64,000 nt of DNA from Micrococcaceae bacterium RIT 802. GTDB taxonomy: Bacteria > Actinomycetota > Actinomycetes > Actinomycetales > Micrococcaceae. Every line of letters starts with the position of its first letter. Position 1 is the stretch's first letter. This document shows positions 19,663 to 27,425 of this stretch, piece after piece. Where the stretch lies: the NCBI GenBank assembly GCA_016892645.1, contig JAFEMX010000011.1:62001-126000 (forward strand). The letters run 5' to 3'. The notes under the pieces were generated by a model. The model worked only from the letters and a program-made list of their open reading frames with translations. It did not search any database and had not been told where the DNA came from. The position numbers and the translations under genes are program-made.

Positions 19663-19700
19663 ATCGCCTACTTCCTGCGCCCGATGAGGAAGTAGGCGAT
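19663..19700. terminator. terminator hairpin overlapping the 3' end of a coding gene
   Basis: A perfect 14-bp stem (19663-19676 with 19687-19700) with a 10-nt loop sits 2 bp after the phosphoesterase stop. Its arms are the last codons of the convergent small gene on the minus strand, so one structure probably ends both transcripts. Confidence 0.75.
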
Positions 19701-19886
19701 GGGCCCGCCGTAGTTCAGGAAGCTGACGGCGAACCAGAAGGGCTTGGGTCCCTTCACCTGGGCCGCGGGCCGCTGCTTCAGGTCCTTCAGCGCCGCGCCC
19801 TGCAGGGCCACCTGGGCGGCGCCGAGGATCATGACGATGATCTTGCCTCCGGTGCCGAGGTCCTTGAAACGCTTTTTCGCTGCCAT
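19668..19886 (-). CDS. small membrane protein resembling the PLDc_N domain
   Basis: A 72-residue protein with two hydrophobic segments (about 15-33 and 49-67). The end (PFWFAVSFLNYGGPIAYFLIGRRK) matches the pattern of the phospholipase-D-nuclease N-terminal membrane domain (PLDc_N), whose role is unknown. SD AGGAG precedes the ATG, and a -10-like TAGGCT lies about 30 bp upstream. Convergent with the phosphoesterase. Confidence 0.75.
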   Translation of the reverse strand: MAAKKRFKDLGTGGKIIVMILGAAQVALQGAALKDLKQRPAAQVKGPKPFWFAVSFLNYGGPIAYFLIGRRK

Positions 19887-19969
19887 CGTGGCTCCTATCG
19901 CTGGTCGGTGCCCATAGCCTAGACCGGCGGACGCATCCCGGTCAGCACGATGGGTCTCCCAGACCGGCG

Positions 19970-19981
19970 TAGCCTGTCCCC
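19970..19981 (+). promoter_or_regulatory. leaderless-type -10 element
   Basis: TAGCCT at 19970-19975, 6 nt before ATG 19982, and no Shine-Dalgarno. Confidence 0.6.
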
Positions 19982-20284
19982 ATGTACGTTGAGATCACCG
20001 GAGCCCACCGAGCCACCGTCCATGAGCTGGACAACCTGCGCGAGCTGGAGGTGCGGACCCACGGCACCACCCGCGAGGACACCGACGCGGCGCTGGTGGC
20101 CGCCGGACTCGGCTCCGTGGCCGCCGACCACGCCTGGTTGGGCGTGACGGCGCTGCGGGAAGCCGGGGCGGACCGCGGCGACACCTGGGAAAAGGGGTTC
20201 GCCGACATGGTCGAATACGCCGGCTCCCACGGATGGCTCTCCGAGGACGGCCTGTTGGTCAGGGCGCACCTCAACGAGGACTGA
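19982..20284 (+). CDS. conserved hypothetical protein
   Basis: A 100-residue soluble protein starting MYVEITGAHRATVHELDNLRE, with no recognised domain. The pattern suggests a small alpha/beta actinobacterial protein (segment DHAWLGVTALREAGADRGDTWEKGFADMVEYA). Acidic overall. The start is supported by the leaderless-type element. It converges on dadA with only 30 bp between them. Confidence 0.7.
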   Translation: MYVEITGAHRATVHELDNLRELEVRTHGTTREDTDAALVAAGLGSVAADHAWLGVTALREAGADRGDTWEKGFADMVEYAGSHGWLSEDGLLVRAHLNED

Positions 20285-20314
20285 CGCCGACCGGAGGGGA
20301 GCCGTCGACCGGTC

Positions 20315-21571
20315 TCAGCGCAGCGGGTTGAAGTGGCGCATCAGCGGCGAGGTCGGCTGGCCGGTCATCTCGGCGGCCAGCATCTTGCCGGTGAGCGGTC
20401 CCAGCGCGACGCCCCACATGCCGTGACCGCCGGCGACGTGGACGCGGGATGACTTCGTGGCGCCGACCAGCGGGAGGCCGTCGGCGGTGCAGGGCCGGGC
20501 CCCGACCCATTCCTCCTGGCGGTCCTCCCAGTCGATGCCGGTGAACATCGGCGAGGCGGCGTCGATGATCGCCTGGATGCGACGGGGGTCCAGCGGAGCG
20601 TCGGCGTTGCGGAATTCCATCATGCCGGCCACACGGAAGCGGTCCCCGAGCGGGGTGCAGGCCACGCGCTGGGCCGGGAAGTAGATCGGGTGCGTGGGCA
20701 TGGCCTCGGGCTTGACGGTGAAGCTGTAGCCGCGGCCCGCCTGGACGACCTGGCGGACGCCGAAGCGGCGTGCGAGGCTGCCCAGCCACGCACCTGTGGC
20801 CAGCACGACGGCGTCGGCGGCGAGGCTGCGTCCACTGGAGCCGGTGACCGTGACGCCATGGCGGCCCTCCTCCACGTTGGTGACGCTAAAGCCATCGATG
20901 ATCTCCCCGCCACGGTCGCGTACGGACTCGGCCAGCGACTCCACGAAGTTCGGCGGATTGATGAAGCGCTGCCCGTGGATCTTCACGCCGGCAACGACGT
21001 CGGGGCCCAGGGTCGGCTCGAGGCCGCGGATCTCGGTCCCGGACATGAGGTCGAAGTCGACGGAACCGCCGGCCTGCCGGATGCCCTCGAACTCGTGGAC
21101 GAGCCCTTCGCGGTCCTTCTCGCTGGCGAAACCCGCCAGGAAGGGCTCGGCCGGTTTCGTCGGCTCCGCGACGGAGTTCGTCCCCTCGGTGATCTCGGCG
21201 AAGGCGTCCAGCCCGGTGGCGCCGATCTCGCTGAAGACCTTCATGGCCTCGCGCCATTTGCCGGGGGTGCAGTGCCGGGCGAACCCGATGAGGAAGCGCA
21301 GCAGGGACGGGTCCGTCGTCGGCGGGATGTAGAGCGGGGAACCGGGGTTGAACATGGCCTTGAGCCCGTAGGTCAGCACCGACGGTTCGCTCAATGGCAG
21401 GGTCAGGGCGGGGGTCAGCCAGCCGGCGTTGCCCCAGGAGGAGCCGGCCGAGACCCCGGTCCGGTCGACGACGGTCACGCGCGTGCCCTGTTCCTGGAGA
21501 TACCAGGCGGTCGACAGGCCGACGATGCCCGCCCCGACGATGACGACGTGTTCCGGCTTCTGCATGCCCAT
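20315..21571 (-). CDS. FAD-dependent D-amino acid dehydrogenase, DadA-like
   Basis: A 418-residue FAD enzyme of the DAO superfamily. The dinucleotide motif GAGIVGLSTAWYLQEQG lies at ~11-27, VVLATGAW sits in the middle and the closing HVAGGHGMWGVALGPLTGK motif near the C-terminus is typical of DadA. It oxidatively deaminates D-amino acids to 2-oxo acids, passing electrons to the respiratory chain. No alanine racemase is adjacent, so the in vivo substrate is open. SD AGGGAGG lies 6 nt before the ATG, and a nested hairpin lies directly upstream in the leader (21584-21634). Confidence 0.88.
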   Translation of the reverse strand: MGMQKPEHVVIVGAGIVGLSTAWYLQEQGTRVTVVDRTGVSAGSSWGNAGWLTPALTLPLSEPSVLTYGLKAMFNPGSPLYIPPTTDPSLLRFLIGFARHCTPGKWREAMKVFSEIGATGLDAFAEITEGTNSVAEPTKPAEPFLAGFASEKDREGLVHEFEGIRQAGGSVDFDLMSGTEIRGLEPTLGPDVVAGVKIHGQRFINPPNFVESLAESVRDRGGEIIDGFSVTNVEEGRHGVTVTGSSGRSLAADAVVLATGAWLGSLARRFGVRQVVQAGRGYSFTVKPEAMPTHPIYFPAQRVACTPLGDRFRVAGMMEFRNADAPLDPRRIQAIIDAASPMFTGIDWEDRQEEWVGARPCTADGLPLVGATKSSRVHVAGGHGMWGVALGPLTGKMLAAEMTGQPTSPLMRHFNPLR

Positions 21572-21926
21572 GGTGTCCTCCCTGAGGTTGTTTCAAGCTC
21601 TCCGGCCAGCCTGCCCGAGCTGGCGGGCAACCTCAACCCGTCGAGGGCTTTCGGCGGCGCCCCCGGAATCCGGTTGGGCCATACCGCAGAAAGAACGGGA
21701 ATCGGCCGAAACGCCGCTGGAAGTTCGGCGCATTGCGGCCTCACGCCGCATTCCGCAGCCAGCAGCATCACACAGGTCTTGACCCCTTCCCTTCGGCTGC
21801 CTAGGCTCGGGGACCATCTGCAGCGTGCAGAACCTGGATCAGCAGACAGGCACCACTGAGCTGGCTTCACCAAGCCGGCCAGTGACTCGACCGGCCCGAA
21901 GTCCCCCTTCGAGCAAAGGCCATCCA
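21572..21926. other. 355-bp intergenic region between dadA and the purine deaminase
   Basis: No convincing gene. Near dadA the strand forms a nested hairpin (GAGGTTG 21584-21590 with CAACCTC 21628-21634, enclosing GCCAGC 21605-21610 with GCTGGC 21619-21624) in the dadA leader. Toward the right lies the deaminase promoter at 21779-21807 and a leader of roughly 110 nt. Confidence 0.6.
21779..21807 (+). promoter_or_regulatory. promoter of the 8-oxoguanine deaminase gene
   Basis: -35 TTGACC (21779-21784), 17-bp spacer, -10 TAGGCT (21802-21807). The predicted transcript begins near 21814, leaving a leader of about 113 nt before ATG 21927. Confidence 0.75.
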
Positions 21927-23288
21927 ATGCACGCCACCACCCGGCTCTGGGTCAAGAACCCGCTGTCCGCCTTCACCGCCAACGACCTCGACGCCTCCGG
22001 CGGCCTCGTCATCCAGGACGGCGTCATCGCCGAGGTCCTGGCCGCCGGCCAGCAGCCTTCGTCACCCTGCGACGAGGTCTTCGACGCCTCACTGCACGTC
22101 CTCCTCCCCGGGCTGGTCAACACGCACCACCACTTCTACCAGACCCTCACCCGCGCCTGGGCTCCGGTGGTCAGTTCGGAACTCTTCCCCTGGCTGGTCA
22201 ACCTCTATCCGGTCTGGGCCCGACTGACCCCGCGCGACCTGGAGCTGGCCACCACGATCGCCCTCGCCGAGCTGCTGCTCAGCGGCTGCACGACGGCGGC
22301 GGACCACCATTACCTCTTCCCCTCCGGCCTCGAGGAGGCCATCGACGTCGAGGTCTCGGTCATGCGCTCCCTGGGCATGCGCGGCATGCTCACCCGGGGA
22401 TCGATGAGCCTCGGAGAGGACGACGGCGGATTGCCGCCCCAGCGGGTCGTGCAGGACCCCGAGGTGATCCTGGCCGACAGCGACCGCCTCATCGGCCGTT
22501 ACCACGAGCGAGGCGCCGGGGCGGCGATCACCATCGGGCTGGCCCCCTGCTCGCCGTTCTCGGTCACCCGGTCGCTGATGGCCGAGACGGCGGCCCTGGC
22601 CGAGTCCCGTGACGTCCGGCTGCACACCCACCTGGCCGAAACCCTGGACGAGGAGGAATTCTGCCGGCAGATGTTCGGCCTGCGCCCGGTCGACTACCTG
22701 GAGGACGTCGGCTGGCTGACCAACCGGACCTGGCTGGCCCACGGCATCCACTTCAGCGACGAGGAGATCACCCGGCTCGGTGCCGCAGGCACCGCCGTCG
22801 CGCACTGCCCGACGTCGAACATGCGGCTGGGCTCCGGCATGGCCCGGGCCCTCGAGCTCGAGGCGGCCGGGGCTCCGGTCGGGCTCGGTGTCGACAGGTC
22901 GGCATCGAACGACGCATCGAACATGATCCTCGAGGCGCGACAGGCGTTGTACCTGCAGCGGCTGCGTTATGGCGCGGCGGCCGTGACGCCCGAGATGGCC
23001 CTGGGTTGGGCGACCCGCGGCTCGGCCCGGGCGCTGGGCCGAGACGACATCGGCGAACTCCGCCCCGGCAAGCAGGCGGACCTGGCCCTGTTCACCCTCG
23101 ATGGCCTGCGCTTCTCGGGCAGCCACGACCCGGTGGCGGCCCTGCTGCTCTGCGGTGCCGACCGTGCGGACCGGGTCATGGTCGGCGGCCGGTGGAGGGT
23201 CGTCGACGGGAGCGTCCCCGGCCTGGACCTCGAGGCGCTGGTCGCCGAGCACAGCGCCGCTGCATGCCGTCTCGTCCATTCCTCTTGA
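21927..23288 (+). CDS. 8-oxoguanine deaminase (ATZ/TRZ amidohydrolase family)
   Basis: A 453-residue metal-dependent amidohydrolase. The metal-binding NTHHHFYQTLTRAW segment, the HTHLAET motif, the catalytic-region HCPTSNMRLGSG and the VDRSASNDASN segment are those of 8-oxoguanine/hydroxydechloroatrazine-type deaminases. The expected reaction converts 8-oxoguanine to urate. The start MHATTRLWVKNP is preceded by AAAGG. A purine permease follows, so uptake and deamination of purines is the likely joint role. The frame is open upstream to 21825 without family-like residues. Confidence 0.88.
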   Translation: MHATTRLWVKNPLSAFTANDLDASGGLVIQDGVIAEVLAAGQQPSSPCDEVFDASLHVLLPGLVNTHHHFYQTLTRAWAPVVSSELFPWLVNLYPVWARLTPRDLELATTIALAELLLSGCTTAADHHYLFPSGLEEAIDVEVSVMRSLGMRGMLTRGSMSLGEDDGGLPPQRVVQDPEVILADSDRLIGRYHERGAGAAITIGLAPCSPFSVTRSLMAETAALAESRDVRLHTHLAETLDEEEFCRQMFGLRPVDYLEDVGWLTNRTWLAHGIHFSDEEITRLGAAGTAVAHCPTSNMRLGSGMARALELEAAGAPVGLGVDRSASNDASNMILEARQALYLQRLRYGAAAVTPEMALGWATRGSARALGRDDIGELRPGKQADLALFTLDGLRFSGSHDPVAALLLCGADRADRVMVGGRWRVVDGSVPGLDLEALVAEHSAAACRLVHSS

Positions 23289-23294
23289 AGCCCC

Positions 23295-23360
23295 TTGACA
23301 GGAACGATGTGATCCAGTTCACTTTTATGCATTACGAGATCTTGTTTCCGGCATACGAAA
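23295..23360 (+). promoter_or_regulatory. promoter and candidate operator of the purine permease
   Basis: TTGACA (23295-23300), 17-bp spacer and TTCACT (23318-23323) make a plausible promoter. An imperfect inverted repeat TTTCCG-GCATA-CGAAA lies at 23345-23360 in the transcribed leader, a possible repressor site. This A/T-richer patch stands out from its surroundings. Confidence 0.5.
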
Positions 23361-23454
23361 TTATCAGAGCCGGTGGAACAAGGGGGTCCTGCCGTTCGGG
23401 GGCCTGGGGTCCTCGCCACTCCCCCGCCAGTTATCGGCTCAAGAGGTGACCATC

Positions 23455-24864
23455 ATGAACAAGAAAGCAACCCGCGCGAGGAAGATCGCGCGCCCCGAAG
23501 ACGAACGCCTACCGTGGGGACGGACGTTCGCCTACGGCTTCCAACACGTCCTGACCATGTACGGGGGAATCATCGCCCCGCCGCTCATCGTCGGCTCCGC
23601 CGCGGGCATGAGCTCGTCGGACATCGGCGTGCTCATCGCAGCCTGCCTGTTCGTCGGCGGCCTGGCCACACTGCTCCAGACCATCGGCATCCCGTTCTTC
23701 GGCTCGCAGCTGCCCCTGGTCCAGGGGGTGTCCTTCGCCGGCGTCGCCACGATGACGGCGATCATCGGTGGCGGCGGGGGCATCCAGTCGGTCTTCGGAG
23801 CGGTCATCGTCGCCTCGCTCGTCGGCCTGCTCATCACCCCGGTCTTCTCGAAGGTCATCCGCTTCTTCCCACCGGTCGTCAACGGCGTGGTCATCACCAC
23901 CATCGGCCTCACGCTGATGCCGGTCGCCGCCAACTGGGCGATGGGCGGCAACGCCAAGGCCGAGGACTACGGGTCCGTGGCCAACATCGGCCTGGCCGGC
24001 CTCACCCTGCTGGTCGTCCTGCTGCTGAGCAAACTGGGCAACGCCACCATCTCCCGCCTCTCGATCCTGCTGGCCATCGTGATCGGTACGGTGATCGCCG
24101 CGGCCTTGGGCATGGCGAACTTCTCCAAGGTCGCCGAGGGGCCGGTCTTCGCCTTCCCCACCCCGTTCGCCTTCGGTGCCCCAACGTTCGAGCTGCCGGC
24201 CATCATCTCGATGCTGATCGTCATCCTGGTGACGCTGACCGAGACGACGGCCGACATCCTCGCGGTCGGCGAAATCGTGGAAACCAAGGTCGATTCCAAG
24301 CGCATCGGCAACGGCCTGCGCGCAGACATGCTGTCCAGCGCCATCTCGCCGCTGTTCAATTCCTTCACGCAAAGCGCCTTCGCACAGAACGTCGGCCTGG
24401 TGGCCATCACCGGCATCAAGAGCCGCTTCGTGGTCAGCGCCGGCGGCCTCATCCTCGTCATCCTGGGTCTGTTGCCCATCCTCGGACGCGTGGTCGCCGC
24501 CGTGCCGACCTCGGTTCTCGGCGGTGCCGGGATCGTGCTCTTCGGCACCGTCGCCGCCAGTGGGATCCGCACCCTGGCCCAGGTCGAGTACAAGAACAAC
24601 ATGAACCTGGTCATCGTCGCGACGTCGCTGGGCTTCGGGATGATCCCCATCGCCGCACCGACGTTCTACGACAAGTTCCCCACCTGGTTCGGGACGATCT
24701 TCCACTCCGGCATCAGCTCGGCGGCGGTCATGGCGATCCTGATGAACATCCTGTTCAACCACATCAAGGCCGGCACCCCCGATGAGCCGTCGGTCTTCGC
24801 CAAGGCACCCGCCCGAGCCGCCAGCGAGGATGACTTCGAGGGACGGACGTCCGCCGCCGACTGA
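23455..24864 (+). CDS. NCS2-family purine (xanthine/urate-type) permease
   Basis: A 469-residue membrane transporter with about 14 helices. The NAT/NCS2 signature is visible as SAFAQNVGLVAITGIKSRFV (Q-N-x-G-x3-T-x4-SR), and LTETTADILAVGE carries the conserved acidic residue of helix 8. It imports a nucleobase with H+ or Na+. The upstream 8-oxoguanine deaminase suggests xanthine, urate or guanine-like bases. ATG 23455 was preferred over GTG 23446 because AAGAGGTGA forms an excellent Shine-Dalgarno 7 nt before it. Confidence 0.92.
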   Translation: MNKKATRARKIARPEDERLPWGRTFAYGFQHVLTMYGGIIAPPLIVGSAAGMSSSDIGVLIAACLFVGGLATLLQTIGIPFFGSQLPLVQGVSFAGVATMTAIIGGGGGIQSVFGAVIVASLVGLLITPVFSKVIRFFPPVVNGVVITTIGLTLMPVAANWAMGGNAKAEDYGSVANIGLAGLTLLVVLLLSKLGNATISRLSILLAIVIGTVIAAALGMANFSKVAEGPVFAFPTPFAFGAPTFELPAIISMLIVILVTLTETTADILAVGEIVETKVDSKRIGNGLRADMLSSAISPLFNSFTQSAFAQNVGLVAITGIKSRFVVSAGGLILVILGLLPILGRVVAAVPTSVLGGAGIVLFGTVAASGIRTLAQVEYKNNMNLVIVATSLGFGMIPIAAPTFYDKFPTWFGTIFHSGISSAAVMAILMNILFNHIKAGTPDEPSVFAKAPARAASEDDFEGRTSAAD

Positions 24865-24885
24865 TAACCGGACGGACGGCACAGC

Positions 24886-24925
24886 GGTGCCTGCGCCGTC
24901 CCCTTGACCGGGGCGCGCAGGCACC
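24886..24925 (+). terminator. terminator after the purine permease
   Basis: An 11-bp perfect stem (24886-24896 with 24915-24925). A competing GGACGGC/GCCGTCC hairpin overlaps its left part, at about 24874-24901. Confidence 0.6.
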
Positions 24926-24938
24926 GGACCGTGGGAGC

Positions 24939-25238
24939 ATGAGCACCGAAGCGGAGGTCCGCAGCCTGTGTCTCGCCCTGCCCGGGGTCACCGAGCGGTC
25001 CAGCTGGAACCGCCCCGCATGGTTTGCCCGCACCCTGATGGCACGCATGTGGGATGACACGGTGCTGACCGTGAAGACCACCGAACGCGAGGCCCTGGCG
25101 GCCACTGACCCCGAGGGGTACTTCTGGACACCCCACCACCAGGCCTCCCCGCAGCTGGTCCTGGTCCGGCTGGAACGCGTCGGCGACGCCGAACTGCGCG
25201 AACTGCTGCTGGAGTCCCACCGGCTGGCCGGTGGGTAG
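24939..25238 (+). CDS. MmcQ/YjbR family protein
   Basis: A 99-residue protein of the CyaY-like-fold MmcQ/YjbR family: LCLALPGVTERSSWNRPAWFARTLMARMWDD and a C-terminal ELRELLLESHRLA helix. The family is annotated as DNA-binding, but the biochemical role is not settled. GGGAG precedes the ATG. It is a short stand-alone gene between terminator 24886-24925 and the palindrome at 25240. Confidence 0.85.
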   Translation: MSTEAEVRSLCLALPGVTERSSWNRPAWFARTLMARMWDDTVLTVKTTEREALAATDPEGYFWTPHHQASPQLVLVRLERVGDAELRELLLESHRLAGG

Positions 25239-25239
25239 T

Positions 25240-25251
25240 GGGGTTAACCCC
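25240..25251. promoter_or_regulatory. perfect palindrome GGGGTTAACCCC
   Basis: A 12-bp perfect palindrome immediately after the YjbR stop and about 150 bp before the sensor kinase start. Possibly an operator or a small terminator element; its role is unassigned. Confidence 0.3.
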
Positions 25252-25387
25252 CGCCAGGCACGGGGGGACGGCCGGGCAGACGGCGGGGCCCCCGCGCGGA
25301 AGGATGGAAGGCAAGATCCCTCCTCCACCGAAAGAACCAGCCATGACCACCCTGCCAGACCCCACCGCGGCGCTAGACTCCAGACCG

Positions 25388-26695
25388 ATGGACCACGCCG
25401 ATCCCCCACTCCAGGCCACCGGGGACCACCACACCCGGGGGGCCCCCACTACCGTGCCGTCCCGCCTGACCCAACTGGGACGCGACCTCGGCTACAACCT
25501 CGCGGCCCTGTTCATCGGGGTCATCGCGTTCAGCGTGGCGATCACCCTGTTTTCCGCGGGCCTGGGCACCGCGCTCATCTACATCGGCATTTTCGTCCTC
25601 GTCGGCGCGCTCTTCACCGCCAGCTTCTTCGCCGCCGGGGAGCGGGCCCTGGCCCGCTGGAACTCGGGGCCGATGCCGCCGACGTACTACCGGACCGCGC
25701 CCGGCGGATCGGCCCTGCGCCGGATGCTGGCCCCGCTGGCCGACGCACAGCGCTGGAAGGACCTGATCCACGCGGTCGTATCGTTCCCGGTGCGCGTCCT
25801 CGCCTTCTCCGTGACCATCACGTGGATCGGCGGTGCCCTCGGCGGGCTGACCCAATGGTTCTGGTACCGCTTCATCCCCGAGCCCAAGGAGGATGTGTGG
25901 GATCTGCTGGGAATCGCCCCGGTGTGGCACCCCTGGATCCAGGTCGGAGTCGGGATCGTGTTCCTGCTGACCCTGTTTCCGATCACCCGGGGCCTGGCGC
26001 TGCTGCAGCGGGCCCTGGCGATCGGACTGCTGACCAATGAGCGCCGCGCGCTGCGCGAGGAGACCACGCGCCTGACCAGTTCGCGCAGCCAGGTCATCGC
26101 CGCCGAAGCGGGGACGCTGCGCCGCATCGAACGCGACATCCACGACGGCCCCCAACAACGCCTCGTGCGCATGGCGATGGACCTGGAGGCGGCCAAGCGC
26201 CGGATCGACCCCCAGGACCACTCGACCCGCGAGCTCATCGACGCCGCCCTGTCCCACTCGAAGGACGCCCTGTCCGAACTGCGCGCCCTCTCGCGCGGCA
26301 TCGCCCCGCCGATCCTCACCGACCGCGGTCTCGTCGCCGCGTTCGAGGCGGCCGCCGCCACCTCCCCGCTGCCCGTGGGGCTGAACATCCGCCCCGGTGC
26401 CGGCCGGCGGTTCCCCGCCACCATCGAGCAGGCCGCCTAATTCTCCGGCGTCGAAGCCCTGACCAACGCCGCCAAGCACTCGGCCGCCCAGCAATGCACC
26501 CTGGCCCTGGCCACGGATGGCAGCTTCCTGACGCTGACAGTGCACGACGACGGTGTCGGCGGAGCGCATCAGGGCAAGGGCTCCGGTCTGGCCGGCCTGC
26601 GCGACCGCTTGGCGGGGGTCGACGGCACCCTGGAGGTCGACTCGCCCGACGGCGGCGGCACCACCATCACCGCCGTGATCCCGCTGCGCACCTGA
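25388..26695 (+). pseudogene. NarL-type sensor histidine kinase interrupted by an in-frame stop
   Basis: Residues ~30-220 hold an N-terminal four-helix 'Sensor' membrane domain, followed by the HisKA_3 phospho-acceptor (RRIERDIHDGPQQRLVRMAM). Reading stops at TAA 26438-26440 after ATIEQAA. The same frame then continues without a break through the HATPase domain: FSGVEALTNAAKHSAAQ (N box), LTVHDDGVGG, GSGLAGLRDRLAGVDG and GGGTTITAVIPLRT to TGA 26693-26695. Intact relatives have Tyr at this point, so TAC to TAA is the simplest event. The truncated 350-residue product lacks the ATP-binding domain. The start is uncertain: ATG 25388 has TAGACT 8 nt upstream, ATG 25343 has no Shine-Dalgarno. The response regulator downstream is intact. 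Sequencing error is possible. Confidence 0.85.
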
Positions 26696-26735
26696 GCAGC
26701 TCGCTTCCGGGGCACACTGCGGGTGGAGCCGACGG

Positions 26736-26747
26736 TACGCTGGCTGC
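26736..26747 (+). promoter_or_regulatory. leaderless-type -10 element of the response regulator
   Basis: TACGCT at 26736-26741, 6 nt before ATG 26748. It lies after the kinase stop, so the regulator can be transcribed independently of the broken kinase gene. Confidence 0.6.
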
Positions 26748-27401
26748 ATGCGCATCGTGCTCGCCGAGGATTCCGTCCTGCTCCGGGAAGGCCTCGTGCG
26801 CCTGCTGCGCGAAGGCGGCGCCGACGTGGTTGCCGCCGTCGACGATGAGGAGTCGTTGCTGGCAGCGGTGGCCGAGCATCTGCCGGACATCGTCGTCACC
26901 GATGTCCGCATGCCCCCGGGGTTCAGCCACGAGGGGCTCGCCGCGGCGGCCCGCATCCGGGCCGAACACCCCGGCATCGGGATCCTGGTGCTATCCCAAT
27001 ATGTGGAGCTGACGTACGCGACCGAGCTGCTCGCCGGCGCCTCGGCATCCGGGACCGGCGGGCTCGGCTACCTGCTCAAGGACCGGATCGCCCGGCTGGA
27101 GGAGATGACCAGCGCCCTGGAACGCATCGGTGCCGGCGGGGTCGTGCTGGATCCGGAAGTCGTTTCAGCCGCGTTCAGCCAGCGCGCCGCCGCCCCGCTG
27201 GCCTCGCTGACTCCACGTGAGCGCGAGGTCATGGGCCTGATGTCGGAGGGACGCACGAACGCCGCCATTGCCTCCACGTTGTTCCTCAGTGCCGGGGCCG
27301 TGGAGAAGAACATCTCGGCGATCTTCACCAAGCTCGGCTTGTCTCCGGGCCCCGATGACCACCGCCGCGTGCTGGCGGTCCTCGCCTGGCTCGATGCCTA
27401 G
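26748..27401 (+). CDS. LuxR/NarL-family response regulator
   Basis: A 217-residue regulator with a receiver domain (~1-120; phospho-acceptor Asp in VVTDVRMPPG, acidic pocket in LAEDS, Lys in YLLKDRI) and a LuxR helix-turn-helix (~150-210; LTPREREVMGLMSEGRTNAAIASTLFLSAGAVEKN). It is the natural partner of the interrupted sensor kinase just upstream. Its target genes are unknown; the upstream palindrome at 25240 is one possible site. Confidence 0.92.
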   Translation: MRIVLAEDSVLLREGLVRLLREGGADVVAAVDDEESLLAAVAEHLPDIVVTDVRMPPGFSHEGLAAAARIRAEHPGIGILVLSQYVELTYATELLAGASASGTGGLGYLLKDRIARLEEMTSALERIGAGGVVLDPEVVSAAFSQRAAAPLASLTPREREVMGLMSEGRTNAAIASTLFLSAGAVEKNISAIFTKLGLSPGPDDHRRVLAVLAWLDA

Positions 27402-27425
27402 CCGCAGCGCCCCGCGAGCCGCGGC

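Noticed and set aside
21814-21926. Known purine or 2'-dG riboswitch in the deaminase leader
   Set aside because: I could not find a conserved purine-aptamer core by eye; left only as an open question.
26441-26695. Separate gene for the HATPase fragment after the stop
   Set aside because: No start codon with a ribosome site near its beginning; it continues the kinase frame directly.
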